Below are positions 1 through 12,900 of a stretch of 64,000 nucleotides of DNA, in pieces (position 1 is the stretch's first letter; each line of letters opens with the position of its first letter). The stretch covers positions 3,884,891 to 3,948,890 of the forward strand of contig WMCF01000030.1 of assembly GCA_009792885.1 (NCBI GenBank), written 5' to 3'. The position numbers were made by a program, and so were the translations under genes. The stretch is from Eremophila alpestris peregrina (lineage: Eukaryota; Chordata; Aves; Passeriformes; Alaudidae). The notes below the pieces were generated by a model, which saw nothing but the letters and a program-made list of their open reading frames with translations, had not been told where the DNA came from and made no database searches.

Positions 1-257
1 CTTCCGAGCGCTGAAGCTAGCTTGACAGCACGTCCGTGGTGTGGGGAAGGAACAGCACGACAGCCGGTGCCCCGCGGCTCAGCCCTGCGGCCGGCACCTT
101 TTCCCTGCGGACACACGGGCCGGCGCTGCCACCCGCGGCGCCGGGGGAGCTCAGAGCGCTCCCGCCCTGCCCCGGCCCCTGCGGCCACACCGGCCCGAGG
201 CGGCGGCGGCGAGAGCGGTTCCACCGCCTCGGACAGCGGAAAATCCGGGCGCGGGGC

Positions 258-477
258 GAGGAGAGGGAGAGAGAAGAGCGGAATGGAGGAAAGGGAAGGA
301 GAGAAGGAGAGAGAGGAGGGAGAAAGAGGATGAAAGGGTGAGGGAAGGGAGTGGGGAGGGAGGGGGAGAGAGAGAGAAAGAAGGGAAGGCGGGCGGGAGG
401 GAGGGAGGGAGGGAGGAAAGGCGGAGAGATGGGGAGAGTGAAGGAGGGGAAGACGGAGGAGAAGAAGGAGGAGGGAA
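258..477. repeat. Polypurine (GA/GGGA) tract with G-quadruplex motifs
   Basis: About 220 bases of the + strand are nearly all purine, built from GGGA, GAGA and GGAA units with only scattered pyrimidines. Two stretches meet the usual four-G-run quadruplex pattern: about 341-366 and about 384-416, the latter including five GGGA units in a row. The tract ends about 250 bases upstream of the ANKRD10 start codon. Polypurine mirror-like DNA of this kind can form triplex or R-loop structures. Whether it has a regulatory role here is inference. Confidence 0.8.
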
Positions 478-511
478 CACGCACAGACGGACGGGACAGA
501 GCACCACCACG

Positions 512-585
512 CCCCGCCCTGGGCTCCCTGAGGGCCGCGCGGCCCCGCCCACCGAGGGGCGGAGCGTCGCGCGCGGCCCCGCCCC
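512..585. promoter_or_regulatory. ANKRD10: Cluster of four GC boxes (SP/KLF-type sites)
   Basis: CCCCGCCC occurs at 512-519 and 543-550, GGGGCGG at 556-562 and CCCCGCCCC at 577-585. They sit about 150-220 bases upstream of the start codon, where the core promoter of a TATA-less CpG-island gene is expected. The match to the SP1/KLF consensus is direct. Occupancy is inferred. Confidence 0.6.
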
Positions 586-599
586 GCTCCCTTTGTGCC

Positions 600-730
600 G
601 GGGCCGCGCGCGCCAGCCGCAGTCGCCGCCGCTTCCCGCCGGGGCAGCGCGCGCCCGCCCGCTCGCTCCTTCTTCCCCTTTCTCCCTCCCCCATTCCTTC
701 CCATTCCCTCTCACCGCTCTCCCGCTCGCC
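600..730 (+). other. ANKRD10: Probable ANKRD10 5' UTR (start approximate)
   Basis: This is the stretch between the GC-box cluster and the initiator ATG. Its first half is a CGCC-rich segment. Its second half is pyrimidine-rich, with an unbroken C/T run at 666-692 followed by further CT blocks up to the ATG. The left boundary is a guess, because no transcript evidence is available. The frame of exon 1 stays open far upstream (to about position 41), so the sequence alone does not force the start. ATG 731 was chosen by similarity to the N-terminus of known ANKRD10 proteins. Confidence 0.45.
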
Positions 731-931
731 ATGTCGCTGGGAGCCGGCCCCGAGGCGGGCTTCTCCAGCGAGGAGCTGCTGACCCTGCGCTTCCCCCTGC
801 ACCGCGCCTGCCGCGATGGGGACCTGCCCGCCCTGTGCGCGCTGCTCCAGAGCTCGCCCCGCTCCGACCTGGCGGCCGAGGATTCCTTCTACGGCTGGAC
901 GCCCATCCACTGGGCCGCGCACTTCGGCAAG
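731..931 (+). CDS. ANKRD10: ANKRD10 coding exon 1 (residues 1-67)
   Basis: It starts at an ATG preceded by GCC and encodes the N-terminal GFSSEELL segment, the first ankyrin repeat (FPLHRACRDGDL, from residue 21) and the start of repeat two (YGWTPIHWAAHFGK, to residue 67). It ends in AAG with donor GTGGGG at 932, phase 0. The donor is GC-rich and not a strong consensus, but the protein match on both sides of the intron fixes it. Confidence 0.93.
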
Positions 932-3900
932 GTGGGGCCTGGCCGGGCTGAGCCGGCGGCGGGAGCGGGGGTGGGAACGGGAAGAAGGGGAAGGAGGGCG
1001 CGATTCCCGCTCGCGCGCAACGCGGCGCCATCTTTACCCCTAGCGCGCGCTGTGCCGGGAGGCGCCGCCGCCCCCCCTCCCCGTCCTCGCCGCCTCCTGC
1101 CGCTCCTCAGGGAATCGGGCGGGACGGGAGCGGACAGCCGTGGCGCTTGGCTCCGTTCCTGTCCCCGCGGTCAGCGAGGCGTGGGTGGCGCAGGTCACGG
1201 GGCTGGCGGCACCTGCCGTCTCGGCATCACTCATCCCACCCCCACTGCCGGCGGCAGCCGCCCCTCTCCCTCCCCGCTGCTTTCCCGGCTGACAGCCGCG
1301 GCCCCGCGCTCGGGCTGGCAAACGGCGCCCGGGCCACGGCACGGGAGCGAATGGCGAGGAGCAGCCGATCCCCTCCCGACACCCGCGGCGGACGCCGGCC
1401 ATGCGGGCTGGAGGCACCGCCGCGGCGCGACCCTTGCCCGCCCTCGGCTGATCCTCCTTCCCTGCCGGCCCTCCCTCCCTCCTTCCCGGGCGCTTGGCGC
1501 TTTGTCTGCGCGCTCTGGCCGCCATCCGTGTCGTCCTCAGGCTCCGCACCTGGAGACCGCTGTGTTGTGGTGCCCATGTTATGACAACCGGCTCGTCAGG
1601 AGTTATGGCAGAAGGTGCTTGTGGTGCCTGTAAGGCGCTCATTTGCCTTCAGTAGGAAAAATAAATTGCGGTTCATACGTATGGAATGTTCTGCATTGGC
1701 GTCGTTGCATTGCAGAAAAGACCGAAACATAAGAAACAGCTATGCTAACTTCACATCTTAGAATGTGTGGTACTCTGGTTTTTTTTCATATATACATTTC
1801 CTGTTTCTGATGCAGTATCTTAGACTACGCAGGATTCCAGCCTAGAGAGTTGGGATCTCTTTTTTTTTTTTTCTCCCCTCATTGATTTGTCTGAGTTCAA
1901 AATTCGAGGGGCTTTTGTTCTTGTTTCCCTCCTATTTCCCATATACTCCTATTTGCTTATTGGTTGTGTGCCAGAGGAGGAAGATTGATGTACTTAGGCA
2001 GTTGTCATGGTTTATAAAAGGACATTAGGAGATGGTTTCTATACGTTATGTGATCTTACCTGCAGTTGCTTCTTTGAGAAGCTTTTAGAAGCAGCTTTAG
2101 CTAAGTAGTCTTCCAGTCCTAAAACAAAACAAAAAACCCTAAACCCACAAAATCTAAAATGTAGAACAGTTTTTTAGCTGTTCAGAAAGAAGCTAATAAT
2201 CTACACTCTGAAAAAGAGTGCCTTTCTTTTCCTTGTGAAGTATGCCTGCAGAGAATATTAAGATACTAATGGGCCATAAAGTCTTCTGTTTCTTTTCTCT
2301 GTCTTGAAAGAATTTCTTTTCAGTATAAGCTTCTGGCAGTCTTGCTTTTGCGAGGTAGCGATTATTGGATATAATTTTGGGTAGTGTATGTGTTGTTTTG
2401 TTTTTTCCTTTATGCATCTTCAGCTTTCTGCTAACCATCCTAGGTTGAGTGAGCTTTTGTGTGCATTCCAGTTTCTGTTGAAGAGACTCTTGCAGAAATA
2501 CCAAACAAAGGGAACAAGTCAGCCTGCAACATGTTGTGCTTGTATTTGCTATATTAATTCTTAGGTACGGGCAAAATTTGATGGGTGGTGGTGTATTTAC
2601 AAAGGTGACATAGGCTATAAATGGGTTTTATAGAATTTTATGTATATGCTTTTTCCTAAAAACCGTCACATCTAGGCAGCAATTTATGGAATTTATCTAC
2701 ATACTTAATAGCCTAGTTAAGTTGTGTTCCTTTCTCAGAGCTGAAGACTGCACAACACTGAAAAAGTTACAGTAGTGTAATTGGATCCCAAACCCGTCTG
2801 GCTTTGTGTTTGTGTGGCATAGTTACACTTGTACCTTTCACTAGTTAACAGAGTCCTGCCAGCAGCGACACAAGAGCTGCTCAGATGCATGTCTTACATT
2901 CAGTTTTGTGAAGTGTTCATTAACAGTTACTGAACAGGTCTCTTACTCTTCTTTGTTTTTTTCTAGATTTTGTGGGATTTTCACTTGTTTGGTTTTTTTT
3001 CTTTTCCTGGAAGAAATTACGTGATGACAGAACTTCATGTCTGTCTGTTGATATAGGGCCAGTTAGTTCTTACTGCAGTTCTGTAGGAGGCTGAAAAGAC
3101 AAAACTGATGTAGTTCTTTTCTGGAACTACTTGTAAGCAGTGAACTCTAAGCCACTTCACACATCAGGAGTCCAGGTTTGGTGGACTTCAAAGAGAGTTT
3201 TCTTTCCCTCTATAGGTTGAACATGAACAAGATGGCTCTCCCTTCATCAAAGGGCAGTATAGAAGAATTGTACAGGAAAGCTGTGTAGGACTACATTCCT
3301 TGCATGCAGTTGTAGCTATGTTTCAGGAAGGAAGTAGCAGCAACAGTCAAGTTGGTTATAAATGAATATTTGAAAGAGGAAAGGTGGCTTATTGGGGGGC
3401 AAATACTGGTGTAACACCAACACCAGTAAAAAAGGGGTCTCTTACAACTAAAAGTGAAAACACAGAGTTCTTGAATAGCTTATTCTAAAACATACTTCTA
3501 CAGCTTGCAGGTAATACTTAAAATACCAGTGAAGTTAATTGGAGGTGATGGATATTGCAGCTCGTGTTTCTGGCTTTAATATCTGGGCATTTAATGACAG
3601 CATGGACTGCCTTTTAGAGGTAGTAGCAAGTGCAAATATACTTGCTGTGTTGAGTACCTGTGGTAGAGTTTGCATTTTCAGGACATTCCCTGACTTCAGA
3701 AAAGTGCTTGTCTCCTGAGATGTGAATTAATTCCCATTAGAGTTTCTGTATTTTAATTGGAGTTAATTATATAGTGCCCTAAATTACACTGGTATTCCAT
3801 AGATTCCTGAGAAGATGGGTCAGAATGTAAAAATGCTAACAGTCTAAAAAAGCTACCAGAGAGGTAGAAAATACAGGGCTTGCATAAAAAAAATATTTTG

Positions 3901-6900
3901 GTCTTAATTTTAATTCATTTTGGTTTGGATTAACCTTTATTTTCATTTTAATCACTTGCAATTGAGTTTTTATTTTCTCTGACCACATCTATTTGCTTGT
4001 GCTATTCTCCTGCTTTTGTTTTTTGTTATTTGACTGTTTACGTTACAGGAAACAAAACAGTAGTAAATATGTTCTGTTTCTTTTGGAACAAAAGTGGGAG
4101 AGATAAAGATGCCTGTCTCTTACTTGGTATTTTGCCAGTGTTGTGGCCTGTGTGGAGGCCTGTCTTTCTTCACTAAATCAGTTTAACCTCTGCTTTAAGT
4201 TGGAAAATGTCCACTGTATTAGATTAAGTTATTTAATGAAAGTGGGCTTGTGTGTCCTGATCTCAAGCATAAATGATCAAGTGAAGTATTGTTTTCTGTC
4301 ATGGTGACTTTGCCTGTTGATGGATGCAATTCATCTCATTCTTCCATAATGTTGGAAGGAGCAGGTTTTTCTGACAGCCATGATACAGAAGATCCATACT
4401 CAAGTTTTTAATGGGATGAAATGTTGTATTCATTGTTCAAGCCCTATGACTCTAAAGTCAAAGAATGAAAAACAAAACAGAACAAAAAATCCCAAAAAAG
4501 CCAATGTTTAAAAATGAAGCTGCGTGGATAATCGTGGTATGTGGCCATCTTAGATTTAAGCAGTGCAGGATAGTGCTGGTGAATCAGTTTCTGTGTTTTT
4601 CCTTTTCAGTTGATGGGCTGTAATTCCTTTCTAATTAAGGAATTCTTTTAGCCTAGTGCCTGTGCAGGAAGTATTATTCTTTCCTGAAGTTGTAATGCTT
4701 GTCTGGAAGTGTTTTCAAATTAACTCTATTAATAAAGTCTATTGTTCTAAAAACTGGCTGAATTTTTTTTGCCTTCACTTACCACAGATTAACCTCTTGG
4801 TGTAGCTGGAGGGGTGTTTTCCATCACATGACTTATTATTAATAGCAGTGTTATAATTAATAATTTTCAAGGATTGACAGGAATATTACGGGTGCTAACA
4901 TGTGAACATCAAGAGAAGTCTAGTATTGGCAAATACAAAATGTAGTTCTGTAGTCTAGAGTTGGAGTTATAAATTTTCTTACCCCAGTTATTTGATGTGA
5001 TTTTTTTTTTCAAAAAAAGTGTTTGTTTTCTTTTTAAAAGGTACTTTCTTTGGCAATGTTGATGTTTATGGAGCTATATTCATTAATATGCAATATTCCA
5101 GTTATCCTGGATATCTCACTATCCAGTTAGTGAGTTCATTGTACAACTGTGTCAGCCTTAACTCCATTACAGTCTGAAAAAATTACTTCTGTGTATCCCA
5201 AAGGATAGGGTTCATGTTTGCTTGAATTATATGCAGAAAGGAAACAAATGAAGTTCACAACATATTTGCAAAACTAATACAAAATACTTCATTACAGTGG
5301 TTGGAACTTATCTCATGTGTGTAAATTCAGCAAGATCAGGAATTTACAGGTAAAGAGAGGGAGAAGGAAAGGCTGACATACAGCAACAGAGAAGAATGTT
5401 ATAATCCTGTTGTTGATGCTTCTATCTGAGTCAAGCTGCCAGCCCACATTTGGATGATTTTTAGTTGTTCCTTTATGGACAGGCTATTCCACAGCTGTGG
5501 TGTGGCTGATGTTTTCTTTAATTGTAATACACTGAGACAGCCACAGATTTGTTTTATATGAACCAATGCTTGAGCTGTGTAAGGGTCTTTGTTTTGCTGT
5601 TGCATTTGTGTGCAGTGCTATTTGTTTTCTACCCCCAGTAAATGGATGCCTAGACTAAACTGTTTATTTCAGTGTAGTGAGTTCCTTTTCCTGTCAACAA
5701 GGCAATGCTACTGTGTGACAGGACAGGAGCGTTGTTTTGACTGTTTTTGAAAGTTGAGGTCATCCTAGCCGTGCTTTGCCTAGTTTCTACAAATGAGAAG
5801 TTATGAACCTTTAAAAAGAGTATCTGGTTATCTGACACTTCTGATTAGTACGTTAGGAAAAAAGGGCAGAATACAGTTTGACAAAATTCTGTGATTTTTT
5901 TAAAACAATAAAGGCTTTTATTATCTATGTGGTGCCACAAACATGCAGCCTGTTTTATTTTTAACAGTTTCTTATCTGAAATAACAAGGAAATGGTGTAA
6001 TTAATTTATTCCTTTTATAGATTTAGCATATTATATCTATTGTTAAGTATTTGTTTTCTTGACTTATTATCTGTCACTCCAGGAATGCATTAAAGAAATA
6101 AAAAATCATTTGTTTTTCTCAGATAGCTTTCTATAAACTCTCCTGAGAGTACGAGTCCAGCATCTGTGTATCTCCTAACAACACTTTTGTTTTGGCAAAT
6201 GTTATCTAATAATATCTGGTTAGTATCATGTTTGCTGGATCAGAACTCTTCCCTCCCCCTTTTTTCTTTTTTCCTCTTTTCCCTTACCACCCTCTTTAAC
6301 AAAAGGGAAAATCTCTTGAAATAGGATTGAAGTGTTTATGTCCTCTTTTCTGAAATTAAAGGTGAAATTCAATTTTGGAGGTGAGAATTAAGTACTTCTC
6401 AAGTATGGTCTATGACCAAATGAGGAAGGAGTGAAGGAGGGGGGAGGAAATCCTAAATTCTGTATTCTGTCTTGTTTTTCTTTCATTTAGTCTTACTAGT
6501 AAGTTTATTTCTTCTAGGTTTTATGTATTTGTTTAGCACATGCTAATTGTCATAGCACATCTTTGTAACGTTTTTGGTTTCATTTTCCCTCATGTCTTTA
6601 AAGCTGGAGTGCCTAATGCAGTTAGTAAGAGCTGGAGCTTCTGTAAATGCCAGTACAACACGTTTTGCTCAAACACCAGCCCACATTGCTGCTTTTGGAG
6701 GACATCCACAGTGCCTGAATTGGTTGATTCAAGTGGGGGCCAACATAAACAAACAGGTACGGATTAATGTGTATTTCATGTATGCATAGAGATTACAAGG
6801 AGTGTCTTGATACCTTTCTATGACATGTATGATCCTTACATTAACATAGAGATACTTTATTTTCTGACATCAGCTAAAGACTTAATGGTCAGTTATAGAC

Positions 6901-9900
6901 ATTTTACATTATAGTGGAGATAGGACTAGTAAATGTCCTTTAAGCCTCTAGGGGTTTGGAGGATATTTGTTTTAGGAATTGACACCTTGCTGCTTCTTGA
7001 ACAAAATGGTCATGTTGCCTTGGTATTGGCAGCATTAACAAATACTCTGAAATTGCAGTGCTGCTGTAGGAGCAAGAAAAAGACTAGTAAGGAACATCAT
7101 ACTTACTAAATATGCAAAGAATTGAAAAATATACCATTAGCTACAGAACCATGAGACCTTTGTGGTGCTTCATGATTTACTCATACATCTAACTGCTAGT
7201 AAGGGCTGCCTTGATTTATTTTAAGGTGCATCTGGTTTTACGTTGTTTTTCTTTTAGATTATTTCTGAAGCTTTGCTAGTAGATTTCTGAAAATAGATCA
7301 GATTCTTTACTAACAAAGAACAAATGGATGATTTAAAACATTTCTTTTGTTTTTTTTTTACTATAATTTTCGTTATTTTTACATGACTATATAATTTATT
7401 TGGTGGCAGAGAGTACATTAATATAGCAAAAGTCCTGCAAAGGACTGTTGTACTCTGTACAGTAACAGAATAAATGCTTAAAAACTATCATGTTTTTGAA
7501 GAAAATGCTTGAAGTACTGAATGAATCTGTATGTATGCCCTGCATACATAACATCCTTTCTAATGGTAATCAAAAGTATTTTTAATAATATTCTGTGAAA
7601 GTAATTAATACTACAGCATATGCTGTTGTTAAAAGCTGTGGTATAGCACAGCATCCATAAAATGTCTGGCCTGTTAAATCTGGGATTGTACTTTTCTTAA
7701 AATATTTAAGGGCCAGACTGCATTTTATATGCAGTAGAGTTAAGCTAAGTCTGCTGAAGAACTAAAACATTTGCATTTCTAGAGTTTGGTTCTTTTTTTT
7801 TTTTTAAGCTATGCAAAAATAAGAAATGGGGAAGTTTGTGTTGAGTTTTCAGAAAAGAAGTCTGGTGCATTGAGAACAGCTGTGAGACACCAGGAGAATT
7901 GTAGAAACAATGAAGGTGGCTGGATGCAGAGGCTATAGATGGCATCTTCTCCTTGATACCTGACAAAAGTAACTTATGCAATAAGTTATTGCTGCATAGT
8001 GGTAGAACCTTCAGAAGAGAAAATACAAGAACTATAAATGCATCTGGAGACCAGGTAAGAATGTAAAGAAATGGTGATTAGAGAGGAAACATGGCATGCA
8101 CAGAATAAAGATATACAAATAACTGCTAAATGAGAAGAGAAGAATGAATGAAAGTGAATGAATGAGAAGAATGAAAGTTTCCAGCTATGAGGATAAAGAG
8201 AAGAACTGACCAGTGAGGTTGAAATGGAGTTGAAGAACAAGCTTGATGTCCTGGAACATGATGAGGGGGAAAAAAAATCCGCATGTAGTGAGTGAGGTTG
8301 TAGCAAAGAAGAAAATAGCAGCTAGCTCCCAGAAGAAGAGAAGAGTGTGGAGAGATGTCTCCATGGGCTGAGGGCAACATGCAGATGACTGTAAAAGAAA
8401 GCAGAAGGCAGTATAACATGCAGTTAAAAACAGGTGGGAGACTCATTCCAGGTTAAAGAAGTACTAAGGCAAGCCAGTGTCTCAGTAGTCTGTATGTTGA
8501 TGGCTTGTTGCCAGAGCAAATGGTCCTCCACATTGCCGAGTTTTCAGATAGTGGTGACAGTATCCTATCTTCTAGGGGCATTGACAGACCATGGACGCAA
8601 TAGAGATGGGTACTGAGAGCTGACACTGTGGGTGCCTTGTATGTCATTAATGGTAACACTTGAATGTTGTAACTGCTTTTTTGCCCCCACAAAATACTAA
8701 TTGAACATATTGCCAGAGGTATTTTAGACTCAGTTCAGTGATAAAACAAGATACCTCTGGTTAATTAAAATCGTAGTAGAAACAAAAAAGTCTCCGAAGA
8801 TCATAGGATGCACCTGGTCAGTCACACTGTTTCCACATGCATGAGCACTGAAAGCTAGGCGGTGTGCCTTGGTGATAACTAAAGCAGAAAACTCATCCCA
8901 CGGATAGTTCGAATGGTTCATACATGGCTATGTAAAGCATTGTGCATGCTTTGCTATCCCCAGTTCCCTTAGCTGTTTATTGAATTGCAGTCAAATTCTA
9001 CTGTCCTTGTTTCATTTGAACTCCTTAAATGATCTCAGTTCCTTATTTAACCTGCAAGCACTTTTAGGTGGTCATCTGGGGTTTCCACCCACAATTTTGA
9101 GCTTTTGGAGCACTATTTCCTGATGTGTATTTTGTTTATTCCTTCCAGCTCGCTGACTGATGCTGTACTCCAAACAGACATAGTCACTGGCTAATGCTTG
9201 TGTGAGGACAAGTGTTCCATGGACACTGGATACAAAACACATGCTGAGAAAGATCTGGGAATGCTTGATTTTTAAACTAGTAAACTTTTCCTTCCAAACT
9301 GACTTCTGGTCATTGGCTGCAGACTAACCCTTCACTTCTGGAAAAAGAAAAGGATAGCTTCTGAAAAGGAATCCATCCAAGTCTGAGTTTTACTGTAAAC
9401 CTCCGGTACTCAGTAGAATTTGCATGCTTGCTTTCTCATACCTGCCCTGAGGTATTGTATTGTAGCTCATGCTGCCTGTCCTGAAGTTTAGGAAAACTTA
9501 AACATGTCTGACCTCGTTGCTGATGACAGTTGCCCAGGACACTTCTCAGGCAGCAGCAATGAAGGACAAATGCTGAAAACTGCTTGTCCCAGCTGTACTT
9601 TGCTCCCCAAATAAATTCTGTGAGTATATTCTGTGATGCCCAGCCCTCTTATATAACTGTACGTGCTGGCTAGAATCACATCTGTCTCTCATCAGTGGGC
9701 AGTTCTTTCCTACCAGGATCACCATATAAAAATGCACTGGAGGAAAGCTGAAGTGCCAAGCAATGGTCTGTCTGTACCCAGCAGTGGATTCAAGAGAATG
9801 TCTTGCTGTTTCTGATATTTCTTTTTTTTTTTCCCCTCAGCAGGCTGTGCTTGCTAATGGTTCTTAGTAGTGTGACTCAGGACCTGCATTTGGCTGCCTG

Positions 9901-12900
9901 CCTGCTCTAGTTCACTGTAACAGTGCAAAGCAATTATCCCGCTACTTTTCCTGAGGATTTTTTTCTGGTGTTTTATCCTTGTCACAACATAGATTGATTC
10001 TGGGCTGTTGTACATATTAACATAAAAAAAAAAACATTGGCTTAATTTAAATATATTTTTCCTCTAGCCTCAGCCTATTAAACATTTCTGTTGTATGTTG
10101 CCTGTTGTCGATTGGCCAAAAGAAGTGTTGTGTGGCCTGTCATAAAGAGAAAGGAGAAGAAATACTGCACCCTTACAGGGGATGCAGCTTATTATTGATG
10201 CAGTTGGTTACCATCATATAGCAGCAGTGGCAGATAGTTTTAAGGAGGGTTTGGCTAATCATAGCAGCAAGAATTGTAAACAGGCTGATATCCTTGGTGA
10301 GGAGGAATAAAACATGCTTTTGCTATATTACAGTTTTTATTTTAAACAACAATTAGGACTAAATTGAGATAAAAAGATCCCAACAGTTCTCATTTGCACT
10401 CAAAAGACTTTCTAGCAAAGGAAGAAAAACACTCAGTGTTCTTTAGTTTCTACTTCCTAGCTTCAGAAAGGGTAGGATATTGGTTCTAAGAAATGTAAGA
10501 AATGAGTAGTGTTTGGAAATGTGATCATCTCTTAGAGCTTGGAATTCAGTCAGTTGAGTTAAGGAGTGGAGTTAGTTTGTATTTCTGATCAAGTAAGGGC
10601 ATCTGTGTCTTAGTCAGGTATCGTTACTAGAAGTATTTTAGAAGTGCTTGCATAGTGTTGGGGTTTAACCCCAGTGGATACCTAAGCACCAGACAGCTGC
10701 TTCCTTGTTCCCCACACTCAGTGAGGTGAGGGGGAGAATCAGCAGGGAAGTGTGAGAACTCATGGTTTGAAATAACGACAGGTTAACAGGTAAAAAAGGA
10801 AACAAAGAAAAATAAATCCTAGAAAATCAAGTGAGAAAACATTTTTAAAACCTCACAGCACATCCCAGAAAGCTTTGTTGCTCACCAGTACCTGGCTGAT
10901 GCCCAGACAGTGCTGGAGCAGTGACAGCCCCAGTTTTACTTGCTGAGCATGATGTCATATGATAAGGGATAATCCTCTGGTCCATTGGGTTAGTGGTCCC
11001 AGCTGTGCCACATCCCAGCCCACTCCTAGCTAGAACATTGGTGTAACTGAAAAAACATTTTGCTAGTCACAAATCCAAAACATCTTAGCAGGTATTATGA
11101 AGAAAATTATCCCAGGAAAAAAGCTTCACATATTTGAAAGTTTTTCGTGTAGATGTGTGTGAGAGCTTTTTATTTTAAAAATAAATTCCTGCGACTAAGT
11201 TGGTTTTGGTTGGGTGGGTTATTTTGGGATTTTTTTTTTTTTAATTTTTTGATAAATGGAAGGAATGTAAAGGTACCAGTGAGTGAAATCAGTTGAATCA
11301 TATGCAGGGGCTTGGAATTCAGAGAACAAAATAGGAACTGTACTCAGAAGTCAGCTGGACCATCCTCAAGCCAACAGAATTTGGATCTCAAAAATACAGG
11401 AGGAAAAATGGGGTAAAAAAAAATGCTTTAGATTGAACTGAAAAAATACCCTTACATGAAAGAGGCCTGGGTAGAGAGTTTGAGAAAAGTATTTCATTGG
11501 TAGAGGAAGTGTCTTTTGAGGTTAAACAGCATAGTGAGGAACTGGAAACAGATTAATCAAGCTGAGATAGATATACTGATTAAAGCCAAAAAAGGCAAAA
11601 GACTCTTCAGCCACATAAATAAAAAGAGAACAAGGAAGGAAGCTGGATGTTTATTCAGTAAAATGAAATAGAAGTCAGAGGTAACCTAGTCGTAACCCCA
11701 AACTAGAGAAGACTGCCCTTATCTGTGTGAAAGGGCAGCCATTCTTTCCAAGGGAAAGGAGGAAGGCATTCAGCAGTGAGTTGCAAAAACTAAATGTGTC
11801 TGTGATGCTTCATGAATCCTTTTTGCCCTTTCTTCAAGAGCACTGTGCACAAAATATTTAGTAGCCACAGAGCCAATCAAGTGTTTTGTCTTGAAAGCTA
11901 AATTAATGGAACCTAATTTGAGTTTCTACTCATTTATTTATAATGCATCCTCTAGATTGTGAGACTAGTTTGGGCTCTTGGTGCAGTTTTGCAACAGAGG
12001 GGGAAGTTCTGCTCTACTACTCAAAGGCCAGTACAAGTTATTGATGCTTCCCTTCCTGGAATATTATTTATTACAAAAGGGATTGTATCAGACTCAAGCA
12101 CAGATGGGTAGTGTGACCAGATTAAAGGATTATGAGGTGTTATCAGGGATAATTAGGAATTTATAGAGCTTCTCAAAATAAAATAACTTCTTTTGCTCCA
12201 CATAGCTAAAAAGAGATAGGGAAGAAGTGTCTCACACATAAGAATGTGCTGACAGGCTAGGCCCTGAACTGCTCTCAGAAACTTCTTGGAAAAACTGTTA
12301 CTTTGTTTTCCTGTTTGGTCACATCCATTCCAGTTGTTGAATCAAAACAGAATTGTTCTGAGACTCACACAGAGTACTTTTGTTTTCTTCCGTATGCATG
12401 GCTTTGGATGCATTGAAAAACAAGTAAATTTAAAAGCCATCTTTCAGTGGAATATATATGTTTCTTTTCCATTTAATCTATTTTATAATCTAGAGAGAAT
12501 TTCTCAGGAGAGCTAGGAAAGTATTTCAGTGCAAATATATTTGGCCCCTTAAGAGAATTTCAAAGGAACATAATAGTAGTGATGACTGAAATTTGGGTGC
12601 TGTAACTAAAAGGAATACTATAAAAATCTTAATCTCTGTATTCTGTCATTTTTTAAGTATTTTTTGAATTCCTTAGCTTTAGACACATGATTTTCTGGGC
12701 CAGTGATTGAAAGCAGCCCTTCTCAAGACATGTATTCTCTTCTGAAATACTAACCTTTTCTGTTTGGTGATGGAAGTGGTAGCTGCTACAAGCTTAGCTC
12801 ATTCTTCTAATGCAGTGCTGAGGAGTCCTTTTGCAAAGTTCTACTCTCATCCTCTTTGTGTTTCCCACAGCAATGTTGTAATTCAGTTCTCTAGATCTTA

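Larger units (their letters stand above)
1..1600. promoter_or_regulatory. ANKRD10: CpG island containing the ANKRD10 promoter and first exon
   Basis: The first 1.6 kb is very GC-rich and dense in CpG. The sequence turns abruptly AT-rich and CpG-poor after about 1600. The island covers the presumed transcription start, the 5' UTR, coding exon 1 and the start of intron 1. I see no convincing TATA box, and several GC boxes lie at 512-585, so this looks like a housekeeping-type dispersed promoter. Long open frames on both strands here, one of 530 codons, come from the lack of AT-rich stop codons and are not genes. The exact transcription start cannot be read from the sequence. Divergent transcription leftward from the island is possible but not shown. 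Confidence 0.85.

Noticed and set aside
17..922. 301-codon minus-strand open frame over the promoter
   Set aside because: Composition-driven shadow (Pro/Ser/Arg-rich) of the CpG island and polypurine tract, with no recognisable domain.
41..1633. 530-codon open frame on the + strand in frame with exon 1
   Set aside because: It is in frame with ANKRD10 exon 1 but runs from GA-rich promoter DNA through exon 1 into intron 1. Its translation is low complexity, and the splice donor at 932 interrupts it. Long frames are expected in a CpG island where stop codons are rare.
3404..3428. Perfect 9-base inverted repeat with a 7-base loop in intron 1
   Set aside because: Too short and isolated to call a hairpin RNA or transposon end.
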